From positions 113,074-177,073 of the forward strand of contig NZ_KI421507.1 in the NCBI RefSeq assembly GCF_000473205.1: a stretch of DNA of 64,000 bases, read 5' to 3'. Below the pieces are notes generated by a model that saw only the letters and a program-made list of their open reading frames with translations, did no database searches and had not been told where the DNA came from. Made by a program: the position numbers and the translations under genes. The stretch is from Pseudophaeobacter arcticus DSM 23566 (lineage in GTDB: Bacteria; Pseudomonadota; Alphaproteobacteria; Rhodobacterales; Rhodobacteraceae). Positions 16,487-25,512 of this stretch are shown in pieces. Positions within the stretch are counted from its first letter, which is position 1, and every line of letters starts with the position of its first letter.

Positions 16487-16545
16487 GCGCCCCATCGGGC
16501 GCTTCTTGCGTTTCGACTCCCTATCCCGTGGAAGCACTGTGGAAG
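16487..16545 (+). repeat. tRNA downstream flank, copy B
   Basis: Copy of 9549-9607 with one mismatch (A to C in the hairpin loop), including the terminator hairpin GCGCCC (16487-16492) with GGGCGC (16497-16502). Cut off at 16545 by an IS3-family remnant, while copy A continues into other sequence. Confidence 0.85.
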
Positions 16546-17178
16546 TGACCTGCCCCTATTTTCAGGGCCACCCATAAATCGAGTTTGCTCAACATTCGTG
16601 TGCCATCATTCGGCGGCGTGAGCAATGGGCGTGGGCGCGCCAGATACGTCAGGCTTGATCTGGATATCCCAACAAGCCTGCATGCCCGCCGCTCGGTGAA
16701 TTGGTGATCGCGCACCAGAGTTCTCACGGCATCCCGGCGGGCAGCAGGCGTCAGGAGGGTCCGCAGGCTCACTCGAACGCATGGCGTTTGCCTGCTTCCA
16801 TTGCCAACAGCCCCTTGAGACCGGCGTTATCAAGCATGGCGTCGGCCAGGAGGCGCTTCCGTTCCGTGTTCTCTGCCTCAAGATTCTTCAACCGCCGCAG
16901 CTCGGATACTGTCATGCCGCCATACTTGGCTTTCCACTTGCACAAGGTGGCGTCCGACATTCCGTTCGGCGCGACAAACGATCCCCCGGATCGTTTGCTT
17001 TACGCTTGAACTGCGGCAAAGCTCCGAGACTTTGGCTCCCGCCGCATACTCCTGCAAAATCCCGACAATTTGTTCCTCTGTGAACCGTGACTTGCGCAGT
17101 CTTCGTTCTCCTCGTTGCTTTGAACGTTACGAGAACAAACTCTCAATTTGAATGGCCCAAAATCTTGGGGACACGTCA
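16546..17178 (-). mobile_element. Internally deleted IS3-family element
   Basis: Related ends remain: TGACCTGCCCC at 16546 and, read from the other side, TGACGTGTCCCC at 17178. Between them are only about 630 bp, half the usual IS3 length. Contents are orfA pieces and the first part of orfB in broken frames. Non-functional. Confidence 0.75.
16560..17130 (-). pseudogene. IS3-family orfA/orfB remnants
   Basis: Read leftward, the frames give an F-T-E-E-Q-I-V-G-I-L start (about 17095), then, after a frame break with an inserted near-palindrome GATCCCCCGGATC, C-K-W-K-A-K-Y-G-G-M with the leucine-zipper region E-L-R-R-L-K-N-L-E-A-E-N, and finally R-R-A-C-R-L-V-G-I-S-R-S-S-L of orfB. The DDE catalytic domain is deleted. 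Confidence 0.75.
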
Positions 17179-17525
17179 GAATCGCCAATCCAGGTCATTG
17201 TGAGGGCGCTGCCATTTGTTCAATTTCCCTGCCGAATTCAAATAAAATGGCGACACTCAGAGTTGAGGTCAAAACTACCTGGGCGAGAATGTTTTTGCCA
17301 TAAATTACAATCCTATACCATATGCAGTATGTAGTGGGGGCTGATAACACAATTATCTAAACTTTATTGAAAGTTTTATTATATTGTGACAGGATGGTGT
17401 TCTGGAAGCCGTAGTAACATTAGAACTGACGAGTTCGAAATTGTCGGAAATATCACGCACTTCCAAATCGCATATATGCCAATAGCTGCCTTGTTTTCTC
17501 GGACGTTTCCTGGGGGGGACTGCAT
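17179..17525. other. AT-rich promoter region of the exopolysaccharide operon
   Basis: About 350 bp, markedly AT-rich from 17280 to 17390, with no credible gene. It lies directly upstream of the first sugar-nucleotide gene and must hold the operon promoter. No operator repeat was found by eye. Confidence 0.45.
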
Positions 17526-18533
17526 TTGCGTACCAATGTATTGCCGCGTGTCGTTACACGAAATCACAAAGTTATCCTTATTGCCGGTGGAGCCGGCTTT
17601 GTGGGATCGAACCTAAGCAGTCGATTGTTGGATGACGGACACGAAGTTATCTGCGTCGATAATTTTCAAACCGGTTGTAGGCGCAACATCGCGCCATTTT
17701 TACAGAGACGCAATTATCGCCTGATCCAGCACGACATTTGTAATCCGATTGATATATCGGGACCTGTCCATGAGATTTATAACATGGCCTGTGCTGCCTC
17801 ACCCGATCGGTATCAGGAAGGTCCGATCCACACCTCCAAGACCTGTTTTCTAGGCGCGCTCAATTTGCTTGAGTTGGCCCGCAGCAAAAAAGCCCGGATT
17901 TTGCAATCCTCCACCTCGGAGGTCTATGGCGACCCGGAAATTTCGTTGCAGGATGAAAGCTACCGCGGCTGCGTCAATACCTGCGGCCCCCGCGCCTGCT
18001 ATGATGAAGGCAAGCGCGTAGCGGAAACTTTGTTCTGGGAATATGGCGCGCACAAGGGGGTTGAAACGCGGATTGCCCGGATATTCAACACCTACGGTCC
18101 CAACATGGATCCAGAAGACGGACGCGTTGTGTCAAACTTCATCGTGCAGGCCCTAAAAGGAGAGGATCTGACCCTTTACGGCACCGGCACGCAGACCCGC
18201 TCTTTTTGCTATGTGAGTGATCTTGTTGACGGGTTGATCCAGCTAATGGCATCGGATGAGAAGATGCCGGTTAACCTGGGTAACCCCTGCGAATTTACCA
18301 TGCTGGAACTTGCCGAAAAGGTCGTCAAAATGGTGCGGTCGCGGGCAGGCGTCACGTTCCGACCGCTGCCGCAGGACGATCCCAGACAACGCAAACCCAA
18401 TATTGAGCGCGCCAAGAGGATTTTGGGATGGGTGCCGAAAGTGAGCCTGAACGAGGGGCTGAGCACCACAATTGAGTGGTACCGTGAACGATTGGCGGTG
18501 GATAAGGAAGCGGAGGCACCAGTAGGACAATGA
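17526..18533 (+). CDS. UDP-glucuronate decarboxylase (UDP-xylose synthase)
   Basis: 335 aa, extended short-chain dehydrogenase. NAD site G-G-A-G-F-V-G at 21-27; active-site pair Y159/K163 in C-Y-D-E-G-K-R; substrate segments Y-N-M-A-C-A-A-S-P, S-S-T-S-E-V-Y-G-D-P and R-I-F-N-T-Y-G-P-N-M typical of UXS enzymes. Known reaction: UDP-glucuronate to UDP-xylose and CO2 in the cytosol. The TTG start follows a G-rich ribosome site (around 17512-17518); the first 14 residues are not conserved-looking and translation might begin later. First gene of a four-gene overlapping operon, so it supplies a pentose donor for the polysaccharide made downstream. Confidence 0.88.
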   Translation: MRTNVLPRVVTRNHKVILIAGGAGFVGSNLSSRLLDDGHEVICVDNFQTGCRRNIAPFLQRRNYRLIQHDICNPIDISGPVHEIYNMACAASPDRYQEGPIHTSKTCFLGALNLLELARSKKARILQSSTSEVYGDPEISLQDESYRGCVNTCGPRACYDEGKRVAETLFWEYGAHKGVETRIARIFNTYGPNMDPEDGRVVSNFIVQALKGEDLTLYGTGTQTRSFCYVSDLVDGLIQLMASDEKMPVNLGNPCEFTMLELAEKVVKMVRSRAGVTFRPLPQDDPRQRKPNIERAKRILGWVPKVSLNEGLSTTIEWYRERLAVDKEAEAPVGQ

Positions 18534-19525
18534 GCCAGGCCTCCTCAATCCTTGTTACGGGCGGCGCTGGGTTTATCGGCTCGCATAGCTGCAAGGCCTT
18601 GAAAATGGCCGGGTATCTTCCCGTTGTTTTTGATAATTTGTCTACCGGACATGCAGAGGCCGTCCGTTTTGGCCCCTTCGTGCGGGGCGACATACGCGAC
18701 TGCGATGCGGTTGTGGCCGCGATCTCAAAGCATAAGATCACTGCCATTTTGCATTTTGCAGCCTCCGCCTATGTCGGAGAAAGCGTGCAGCAGCCCAATG
18801 CCTATTACGACAATAACGTCGGCGGCATGATTTCATTGCTAAAAGCCGCAAGCGCAACCGGCATCAAGCGGATAGTCTTTTCATCAAGCTGTGCCACCTA
18901 TGGTGTGCCCGAAACCTTGCCAATTGACGAGGCCACGCCACAGCTGCCGATCAATCCCTATGGTCGGACCAAGCTGATTGGCGAGCAGATGCTGGAAGAT
19001 CTTGCCCGTGTGACAGATCTGACATTTGCCTGTTTGCGGTACTTTAATGCCGCAGGGGCGGACCCCGAAGGCCAGCTGGGCGAGCAACATGATCCCGAAA
19101 CCCACCTTGTTCCACTTGCCCTGATGGTCGCGTCGGGGCAGCGGGATGTCTTGTCGATCTTTGGTGATGATTACCCAACGCCGGATGGAACCTGCATTCG
19201 CGATTATATTCACGTGGCTGATCTGGCCAGAGCGCATGTTCTGGCGCTGCAGCACCTGATGCGCGGAAAGCCGTCGATCAAGCTGAACCTGGGCAGTGGG
19301 AGGGGCCATTCGATCCTTGAAATCGTGCGCGCCATCGAGGCGAAGACCGGCCGGAAATTGCCTGTCCGGATTGAACCCCGTCGCGCTGGTGATCCACCCT
19401 CGCTGACAGCAGATCCTTCGCGCGCTGCCGAGGTACTGGGGTTTCGCGCCGAGCTGTCCTCGCTTGACCGGATTATTGAAGATGCAGCTCCCTGGTTCGG
19501 GCTGAAATGCAATGTCGCGGCCTGA
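18530..19525 (+). CDS. galE: UDP-glucose 4-epimerase
   Basis: 331 aa. NAD site G-G-A-G-F-I-G at 11-17; catalytic S-S-S at 118-120 and Y144-G-R-T-K148; the R-Y-F-N-A-A-G-A and D-G-T-C-I-R-D-Y-I-H-V motifs of GalE. Interconverts UDP-glucose and UDP-galactose. Starts in the stop of the preceding gene (ATGA) and its end overlaps the next gene by 14 nt. Paralogous enzymes for other UDP-sugars look similar, so exact substrate is less certain. Confidence 0.88.
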   Translation: MSQASSILVTGGAGFIGSHSCKALKMAGYLPVVFDNLSTGHAEAVRFGPFVRGDIRDCDAVVAAISKHKITAILHFAASAYVGESVQQPNAYYDNNVGGMISLLKAASATGIKRIVFSSSCATYGVPETLPIDEATPQLPINPYGRTKLIGEQMLEDLARVTDLTFACLRYFNAAGADPEGQLGEQHDPETHLVPLALMVASGQRDVLSIFGDDYPTPDGTCIRDYIHVADLARAHVLALQHLMRGKPSIKLNLGSGRGHSILEIVRAIEAKTGRKLPVRIEPRRAGDPPSLTADPSRAAEVLGFRAELSSLDRIIEDAAPWFGLKCNVAA

Positions 19526-21332
19526 CCCCGGATATCACAACCTGTCCCGCATCATCGTGGGACGTAAACGGGTGCTGTTCTGGGCCCTGCTGGGGATATG
19601 GGCGGCGGCGACGCTCTGGTTCTGGACCTGGTGGTTTGCACCTGAACATATCGCGTCGCCCTGGCGGTTTGCACTGGTGACCGGGCTATTGGGGTGGCTG
19701 AGTTTCCTGCAATGCTATTTCATCTATTTTGCGATGCGCGCCGTTCGCTCCAGCGCGCCCGATCCCGTACCGGGGCAGTTCCGCGTGGCGATGATCGTGA
19801 CCAAGACGCCCTCAGAGCCGTTTGAGGTTGTTCAGACCACCCTTGAGGCGATGCTGGCACAGGACTATCCCCATGATACCTGGCTGGCAGATGAAGATCC
19901 CAGCGCAGATACCATAGATTGGTGCAACCGCCACGGTGTCAGGATTTCCAGTCGCAAGGGGGTTGAAGACTATCACCAGGCGGTCTGGCCAAGGCGAACA
20001 CGCTGCAAGGAAGGCAATCTTGCCTATTTCTACGATCACTGGGGCTATGCGAAATACGATATCGTAAGCCAGCTAGATTCCGATCACGTGCCGCAGCCGG
20101 GATACCTGCGCGAAATGTTGCGCCCCTTTGCGGAGGCGGACGTGGGCTATGTAAGTGCGCCATCAATCTGTGCCTCGAATGCTTCCCGGAACTGGGCGGC
20201 GCGTACGCGACTGCACACCGAGGGGGCGTTTCACGGGGTGCTGCAGGCGGGTTATACCGCCGGGTTTGCGCCGATGTGCATCGGATCCCACTATGCCGTG
20301 CGGACCTGCGCCTTGCAGGAGGCTGGCGGCTTGGGCCCTGAACTGGCCGAGGATCATTCCACAACAATGCTGATCAATGCGGCAGGCTGGCGGGGGGTGC
20401 ATGCGCTGGATGCGATTGCCATTGGCGACGGCCCGACAACGGTGGCCGATCTTGCTATTCAGGAATTCCAGTGGTCCCGCAGCCTGGTGACCCTGTTGTT
20501 GGTACATACGCCGCGCTATCTGCAACAAATGCCAATGCGGCTGAAATGGCAGTTCCTGTTTTGTCAGCTGCTTTATCCGATATTCGGTGTGACTTTTGTG
20601 CTGATGTATCTATTGCCGATCCTGGCGGTTGTGTTCGATTTCCGTTATGCGGAAATTACTTTCCCACAGTATGTGTTGCACGCGATGCCACAGATCGCGG
20701 CCTTGCTGCTGCTGGCAAGTGCGCTGCGGCGGCTCAAGGTCTTCCGGCCGGTGGATGCCCCCCTTATCAGCTGGGAACGGACCTTGTTCCTGATGCTGCA
20801 ATGGCCCTGGGTTTTGTGGGGCTGCATTTCGGCCGTGCGGGACAGTTTGACAGGGCGCTTTGTCGATTTCCGGATCACCCCCAAGGGCGACACCGGGCCA
20901 ACCCGTTTGCCGGTCAAGGTCTGGGCAGTCTATGCGATTCTGGCTTTGGGGTGTATCCTGCCCGTATTGCTGGCCGGAAACCTGGAACAGGCGCAGGGGT
21001 TTTATCTTCTGACGTTATTTTCCGGGAGCCTTTATACCGCGACGCTCTCCGTGACGGTGTTGAGACATTTTCACGAGAACGGATGGCCCGTGAAACTGCA
21101 GTGGCGCGATGTTGTGGTGCAGGCAGGTGTTGTCGCCACCACAGCGGCTTTGCTGTTTAGCGCCTTTACGATCCGCGCAGCAGAAAGCGTCTATGCGCTG
21201 TCGATTGGCCTTGAACCGGTGACGATCGTTGAGGTGCAGGTCAACGTCGCGGGAGCGGGTAGCGCAAGTCGTGATCCGTTTGGATATAGATTTAATTTTG
21301 ACTGGGGTGATGAAAGCGCCCCAGTGTGGTGA
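19512..21332 (+). CDS. Membrane family 2 glycosyltransferase (cellulose-synthase-like)
   Basis: 606 aa. Two N-terminal membrane segments (about 20-41 and 52-75); GT-A domain with D-E-D (127-129), the D-S-D-H metal site (189-192), E-D-H-S (280-283, catalytic-base region) and Q-E-F-Q-W (317-321), a variant of the QxxRW motif of processive synthases; then about six membrane segments. A short periplasmic C-terminus follows. This is the architecture of inner-membrane synthases that polymerise and export beta-glycans. The substrate may be glucose, galactose or xylose given the upstream enzymes. No PilZ domain is present, so direct c-di-GMP control is not evident. Confidence 0.85.
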   Translation: MSRPDPGYHNLSRIIVGRKRVLFWALLGIWAAATLWFWTWWFAPEHIASPWRFALVTGLLGWLSFLQCYFIYFAMRAVRSSAPDPVPGQFRVAMIVTKTPSEPFEVVQTTLEAMLAQDYPHDTWLADEDPSADTIDWCNRHGVRISSRKGVEDYHQAVWPRRTRCKEGNLAYFYDHWGYAKYDIVSQLDSDHVPQPGYLREMLRPFAEADVGYVSAPSICASNASRNWAARTRLHTEGAFHGVLQAGYTAGFAPMCIGSHYAVRTCALQEAGGLGPELAEDHSTTMLINAAGWRGVHALDAIAIGDGPTTVADLAIQEFQWSRSLVTLLLVHTPRYLQQMPMRLKWQFLFCQLLYPIFGVTFVLMYLLPILAVVFDFRYAEITFPQYVLHAMPQIAALLLLASALRRLKVFRPVDAPLISWERTLFLMLQWPWVLWGCISAVRDSLTGRFVDFRITPKGDTGPTRLPVKVWAVYAILALGCILPVLLAGNLEQAQGFYLLTLFSGSLYTATLSVTVLRHFHENGWPVKLQWRDVVVQAGVVATTAALLFSAFTIRAAESVYALSIGLEPVTIVEVQVNVAGAGSASRDPFGYRFNFDWGDESAPVW

Positions 21333-21355
21333 CCAAAAAACAGGAGGACCGGGTC

Positions 21356-22261
21356 ATGGAGCGTTTCAAACCAGTCTCTCGCGCTAGGCGCATGCTTGCG
21401 GTGGGGGCAATCGCGGGGGCTCCCTTCATTCTGGCCGCGGCGGCTATTCCGCCAGGCAGCATGCCCTATGGCGCATTTGATCCTGTAGGGGATTACAGCG
21501 AGGAAACCGATGTGATGATCGAGCATGTCTTCCTGCCGTGGGAGGACGTGTCGCTGATTTCCCTGCTGGATGCCGATGAATATGCGCTGGAGCGCGGGCG
21601 TGCCCTGATGGTCACGGTGGAACCCTGGACCTGGACGGTGGACGAGCGCAACACACCGGAATTTCTGCGCAATGGCATCCTGAATGGCTATTATGATGCA
21701 AATATGCGCGGCATCTGCCAGGTGCTCAAGGATCTGCAAAGCCCGATCTCTGTGCGGTGGGGGCAGGAAATGGAGCGCGATGAAGGCCAGTTCATCTGGT
21801 CAGGCTGGGAACCGGAGGACTATATCACCTCGTTCCAGCGGATGATTGATATCTGCCGGGACCAGGCCCCCGAAATCAGCGTTGTCTGGTCACCTGCAGG
21901 GGATGACGGGCTGGAGAAATATTATCCGGGTGACGACTACGTCGACCTTGTAGGCCTGTCGATTTTTGGGCTCGAGCAATGGGAGACCGACATTCTAGGC
22001 GGGGCGCGCAAGTATCAGCAGTGGCTGGACGAAACCTATGCCCGCGTAGCCGTCTTTGATAAGCCGGTCATCGTTGCGGAGCTTGGCTATGCCGGCAGTG
22101 CCGCCTATGTGACGCAATGGGAAGGTGAAGTCCGACAGCCCCAGCCCGAAAAACCGCTGTTGTCTGGTGTTGTCTACTTCAACCAAAAAGAGGTCTATCC
22201 TTGGCCAGATGGCTATGGTTTGCCAGATTGGCGCCTGGAAAACCGGGTGATCAGCAATTAG
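21356..22261 (+). CDS. GH26-like secreted glycoside hydrolase
   Basis: 301 aa from ATG 21356 preceded by CAGGAGGA; the GTG at 21326 overlaps the synthase stop but has no better site. An N-terminal hydrophobic segment (residues 12-31) is a signal peptide or anchor. The (beta/alpha)8 catalytic part has the acid/base candidate E138 in R-W-G-Q-E-M and the nucleophile candidate E242 in I-V-A-E-L-G-Y, as in GH26 endo-beta-mannanase/xylanase relatives. Coupled to the synthase gene, it likely trims or releases the polymer in the periplasm, as BcsZ does for cellulose. Confidence 0.78.
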   Translation: MERFKPVSRARRMLAVGAIAGAPFILAAAAIPPGSMPYGAFDPVGDYSEETDVMIEHVFLPWEDVSLISLLDADEYALERGRALMVTVEPWTWTVDERNTPEFLRNGILNGYYDANMRGICQVLKDLQSPISVRWGQEMERDEGQFIWSGWEPEDYITSFQRMIDICRDQAPEISVVWSPAGDDGLEKYYPGDDYVDLVGLSIFGLEQWETDILGGARKYQQWLDETYARVAVFDKPVIVAELGYAGSAAYVTQWEGEVRQPQPEKPLLSGVVYFNQKEVYPWPDGYGLPDWRLENRVISN

Positions 22262-22378
22262 CGAGAATTCGCCACTCATAGAGTCGCCACAAATCAACCG
22301 TTGCTTAACCATATATATGCCCTAATTTAGCGCAACAAAGGTGGGGAGCCACCGAAACAAAGCTAGAGGCAGCGAGCA

Positions 22379-22663
22379 ATGTTTATCAAGACGGCGACGG
22401 ATTGGGTGTCAGTGACACTCAGTGTTGGACTTATTGTGGCGATTTCTGCGGTGCCGATCACTGCAGTTGCCGAGCCAGAGACACCGCGCATTCAGACTGT
22501 TTCTGGTTTCGACTGGATGGCCAACGGCAAGAACGCGAGCACGCGCGAAGCACGTGCACGTCGGGCTGCACGTCGGGCCTCATTGATGAGCACGCGTGGC
22601 GGCGCCACGTGGATTTGTTCTCCGGCGGGGTTTGGTCAACCTTCACGCTGCTATCGCAGCTAG
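22379..22663 (+). CDS. Small secreted cysteine-pair protein
   Basis: 94 aa. The N-terminal hydrophobic stretch (V-T-L-S-V-G-L-I-V-A-I-S-A-V) with A-V-A cleavage site near residue 31 indicates Sec export. The mature part has an Arg/Ala-rich middle and ends G-G-A-T-W-I-C-S-P-A-G-F-G-Q-P-S-R-C-Y, where the two Cys could form a disulfide. This C-terminal pattern recurs in small unannotated rhodobacterial proteins as I recall, with no function known. Separate from the synthase operon by 117 bp. Confidence 0.55.
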   Translation: MFIKTATDWVSVTLSVGLIVAISAVPITAVAEPETPRIQTVSGFDWMANGKNASTREARARRAARRASLMSTRGGATWICSPAGFGQPSRCYRS

Positions 22664-22933
22664 GCTTTGACCGCCGCGATACTGGGTCCAATCTGAACGA
22701 CACTCCCAACAAGATCTAACCTATCCGTTGTGCGCTGCGAGGCTGCAGGCAATCGGGTTGCCCTGCGGCTAGGTACGCCGCGAATGTGGGGGCGATGTAT
22801 GGAAACGGCGTTCTGCCAAAAGACGCCATAGCTCAGGACAACTCCCCATAACCGCGCCGACACCCCGGATTGGACTGCTGGGTGTCGTACGGGTCGGCAG
22901 CCCGCTGTGAATCCGGTGTCAGGGCGGGGGGTC
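22664..22933. other. Non-coding gap between convergent genes
   Basis: 270 bp between the small secreted protein and the leftward Sel1-repeat gene. GC-rich with short imperfect hairpins; no gene or clear T-tailed terminator seen. Confidence 0.35.
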
Positions 22934-24379
22934 TTACCGCTGAGCCAGCAACTCTCCAATGATTTTGGGTTGCATAACGGTATCACGACAGGGGTGTGCA
23001 TAGGGCAGTGTCCGGCAGGCTCTTGATAGGGCTTTCAGGGTGCGCCTACCTGCATATCCGTCCGGAGGGCCAACAGCCTTGCCTTGTTGTTTGAGCCTTG
23101 ATTGCAGTACGTAAATTGCAAAATTCGGGTTGCTTGCAAAGATATCCATGCCAAAGTCGGGGGTCTTCAGGTCTGGTCGGCTTTCAAATTCCGTGGTGAA
23201 TTCATCAAACTGGTCAAAACGCCGCGTGCCCGCCAGCTTTAGGGTAAAGCCCAGCCGCTCCCGATCCGCCGGGTCAAGAAGGTGGGAATATTGCTCTAGG
23301 TAAATTGCAGCCTGTTCCGGTGCCTTTCTGACATTGAGCCGGTTGCCATCGCGGACCAGCTGGATCAGGAATTTGGCGGCGTCGGCGTTGCCATCCGCTG
23401 ATGCCTGCTCCAGCATGTGGATCGCATCCGGGCCGCTTGCGCGCATATTGATGCCGTATAGCTGGCGCAGAGCCTCCAGCTTGGCGACACTGGTTTCCCC
23501 CGCCGCACGTGCCTTTTCGGCAAAGGTTTCAAATTGTCCGCGCCGGTCCTTTCCAAGGAAGCCGAACATCGCACCTTCAGCCAGGGTTGCCCAGGCGGCG
23601 CCGGTCCCCAGCTCACCACTTTGGATCAGCAGGGCTTTTGCAGCCTTGGGATCAACCCGGCGCCACATCATATCCGCGCCGAGGTGGTGGAGCCCCTCGC
23701 CATTGCCCGCCTTTGCGGCTTCTATGAAAAGTGCGCTGGCGCGGGGCCGGTCTTTTGGCAGGCTGCCGCCGTAAAGCAACAGTGAGCCAAGAGCAATCTG
23801 GGCCTTTGCATCGCCCGCGTCCACGGCACGTTCCAGTAGCAGGACTCCGGCTGCAATGTCTTGGTCCATGATCCGGCCATCAATAAGTTGTTCACCCAGG
23901 ATGCGCATCGCATCCGGGCTTCCCTTCATCGCTGCTGAATTCAGATAGGTCTGCGCCTTGATCGGGTCGGCCGGTGTGCCTTCCCCCCACAAGAACGCCC
24001 GTCCCAGGGTTTCCTCTGCCAGCCGATTGCCTTTGCCGGCGGCCGCCTGCAAGAGACGCAGCCCCGTTTCCGGGTCAGCCTCGACATAAAACCCATCCAG
24101 CAAAACTTTGCCCAACACCGCTTGCGCTGCCGTGTGTTCCGCATTTGCCGCTTGTGAAATCAGCGCCATCCCCCGGGCCTTGTCTTGGGGCAGACCCCTG
24201 TTGCCATAAAGCAGGATCTCGCCAAGCTGAAGTTGCGCCTCAACGGCCCCCGCATCTGCGGCAGCATTCTGCAAGGCTTCAAACTCAAGTGTTTGGGCGT
24301 GGAGGGCAGGCCCGGTTGTACTGATAAATACAACAAGACTGATGCCAATCATTTTTAAGTGAGAAGGGCGTGTAGACAT
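22934..24379 (-). CDS. Secreted Sel1/TPR-repeat protein
   Basis: 481 aa from ATG 24379, which has a GGGGGG ribosome site 7 nt upstream; the frame opens 19 codons earlier without one. Signal peptide in residues about 10-30. At least seven Sel1-like repeats follow, recognisable by the A-A-x-x-G-x-x-x-A-x-x-x-L-G spacing. The C-terminal 90 residues (L-Q-S-R-L-K-Q-Q-G, P-D-G-Y-A-G-R-R-T-L-K-A-L) resemble a peptidoglycan-binding-like fold. Such periplasmic scaffolds (compare AlgK and other EPS proteins) assemble export complexes. Placement next to the synthase operon supports that role; it is not proven. Confidence 0.78.
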   Translation of the reverse strand: MSTRPSHLKMIGISLVVFISTTGPALHAQTLEFEALQNAAADAGAVEAQLQLGEILLYGNRGLPQDKARGMALISQAANAEHTAAQAVLGKVLLDGFYVEADPETGLRLLQAAAGKGNRLAEETLGRAFLWGEGTPADPIKAQTYLNSAAMKGSPDAMRILGEQLIDGRIMDQDIAAGVLLLERAVDAGDAKAQIALGSLLLYGGSLPKDRPRASALFIEAAKAGNGEGLHHLGADMMWRRVDPKAAKALLIQSGELGTGAAWATLAEGAMFGFLGKDRRGQFETFAEKARAAGETSVAKLEALRQLYGINMRASGPDAIHMLEQASADGNADAAKFLIQLVRDGNRLNVRKAPEQAAIYLEQYSHLLDPADRERLGFTLKLAGTRRFDQFDEFTTEFESRPDLKTPDFGMDIFASNPNFAIYVLQSRLKQQGKAVGPPDGYAGRRTLKALSRACRTLPYAHPCRDTVMQPKIIGELLAQR

Positions 24380-24681
24380 TTTATTCCCCCCAATATTTGC
24401 CCAACTATTAGACGCCTTTGGGGGTGTATTTGTCAAATGAATACGGCAGGCATAAATTTATGATCATAAAATGCCATGAGGGGGAGAATTGTGATTGTTG
24501 GTTTTCTAATTTTGCCGAAATTACTATAGCGTGTAAATCTGCAGTGAAATTCTAATTCAAGTCGTTCCCAATAGGGTTGACCTGAAGGATTCATGAATAT
24601 TCCAGCGTATATGTACCTGAATACAGGAATAGGCAGGCAGAGATCATCTGGCGGAGATCATAAAGTGAAAATAATAGTCCG
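24380..24681. other. AT-rich intergenic promoter region
   Basis: About 300 bp, AT-rich, upstream of the leftward Sel1 gene and downstream of the leftward hydrolase gene. Likely holds the Sel1 promoter. No gene seen. Confidence 0.4.
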
Positions 24682-25512
24682 CTAATTTTCCCGGCTGGAA
24701 ACTTGAAGGGCCTCCATTCTACTTAGAATTCTGTCAAATGCCCGACCCGTTGCGGTCAGGGTCAGATCATCATTGACCAGGTTCAGCTGCGGATTGTGAC
24801 CATGCCAAGTATAGGGATTGGCCGCAAACCAGGCATGTCTTTCCACGAATGACAGACCCTCCATCATGTGGATTGCCTCTTCAACAAATTTGGCATTCTT
24901 CTGATAGGTTGTGGTTCCGGGGCGGTGCCAGTCAACATAGGCAAATTCAGTAACCCAGATGGGGCGATTGTATTCCGCGTGTACGGCTTTCAGCCAGTCG
25001 CGAAACTCTGTCACGCTTCCGTTTTCAGAGTAGTAATGTACCGCCATGAAATCAACGCGCAGCCCGCGCGCTTCCACTTCGTTCATGAAGCGGCGTTGCC
25101 AGGAATTTTTCCCCAGGGTTCCGCCCTGTTTGGTGGCAGGGCTGCCAAGGCGAAGGCCGCGCCGTTCCAGCTTGGGCCACAGTTTGATCGCACGCGCAAC
25201 AGACAGCCTGCGTTCGCCGTCTGGTTCGTTGAAACCCAGAAGATGCCGCAGGGGGAGGTCAGATTGTATCGGCTTGTCCACATCCGACACATTGTGGATC
25301 ATGGGGACGAATTCCACACTGCGCTGATGGCGGGATCTGGAATACATCTGATCGGGGCGCCAGTTGTAATACCAGCCAAGTGCCGGCGTATCTTCCAGCC
25401 AGTTCAACATGGTGTAACTGGAGTTTTCCCAGGCGCCGACGCCGGCCTTCTGAGCGTCTGCTGGTCCAACCATCATCATGGCCAAAAGTGTCGCAAACAC
25501 ATAGCGCAGCAT
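24682..25512 (-). CDS. GH128-like secreted glycoside hydrolase
   Basis: 276 aa from ATG 25512, with GGAG 14 nt upstream. Signal peptide (residues 1-20, cut after A-D-A). The TIM barrel carries L-L-G-F-N-E-P with E96 (acid/base) and W-V-T-E-F with E189 (nucleophile), the signature of the Asl1-like/GH128 family, whose known members cut beta-1,3-glucan. Y-T-W near 248 adds aromatic subsites. Probably acts outside the inner membrane on the polysaccharide made by the neighbouring synthase, or on external glucans. Confidence 0.82.
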   Translation of the reverse strand: MLRYVFATLLAMMMVGPADAQKAGVGAWENSSYTMLNWLEDTPALGWYYNWRPDQMYSRSRHQRSVEFVPMIHNVSDVDKPIQSDLPLRHLLGFNEPDGERRLSVARAIKLWPKLERRGLRLGSPATKQGGTLGKNSWQRRFMNEVEARGLRVDFMAVHYYSENGSVTEFRDWLKAVHAEYNRPIWVTEFAYVDWHRPGTTTYQKNAKFVEEAIHMMEGLSFVERHAWFAANPYTWHGHNPQLNLVNDDLTLTATGRAFDRILSRMEALQVSSREN

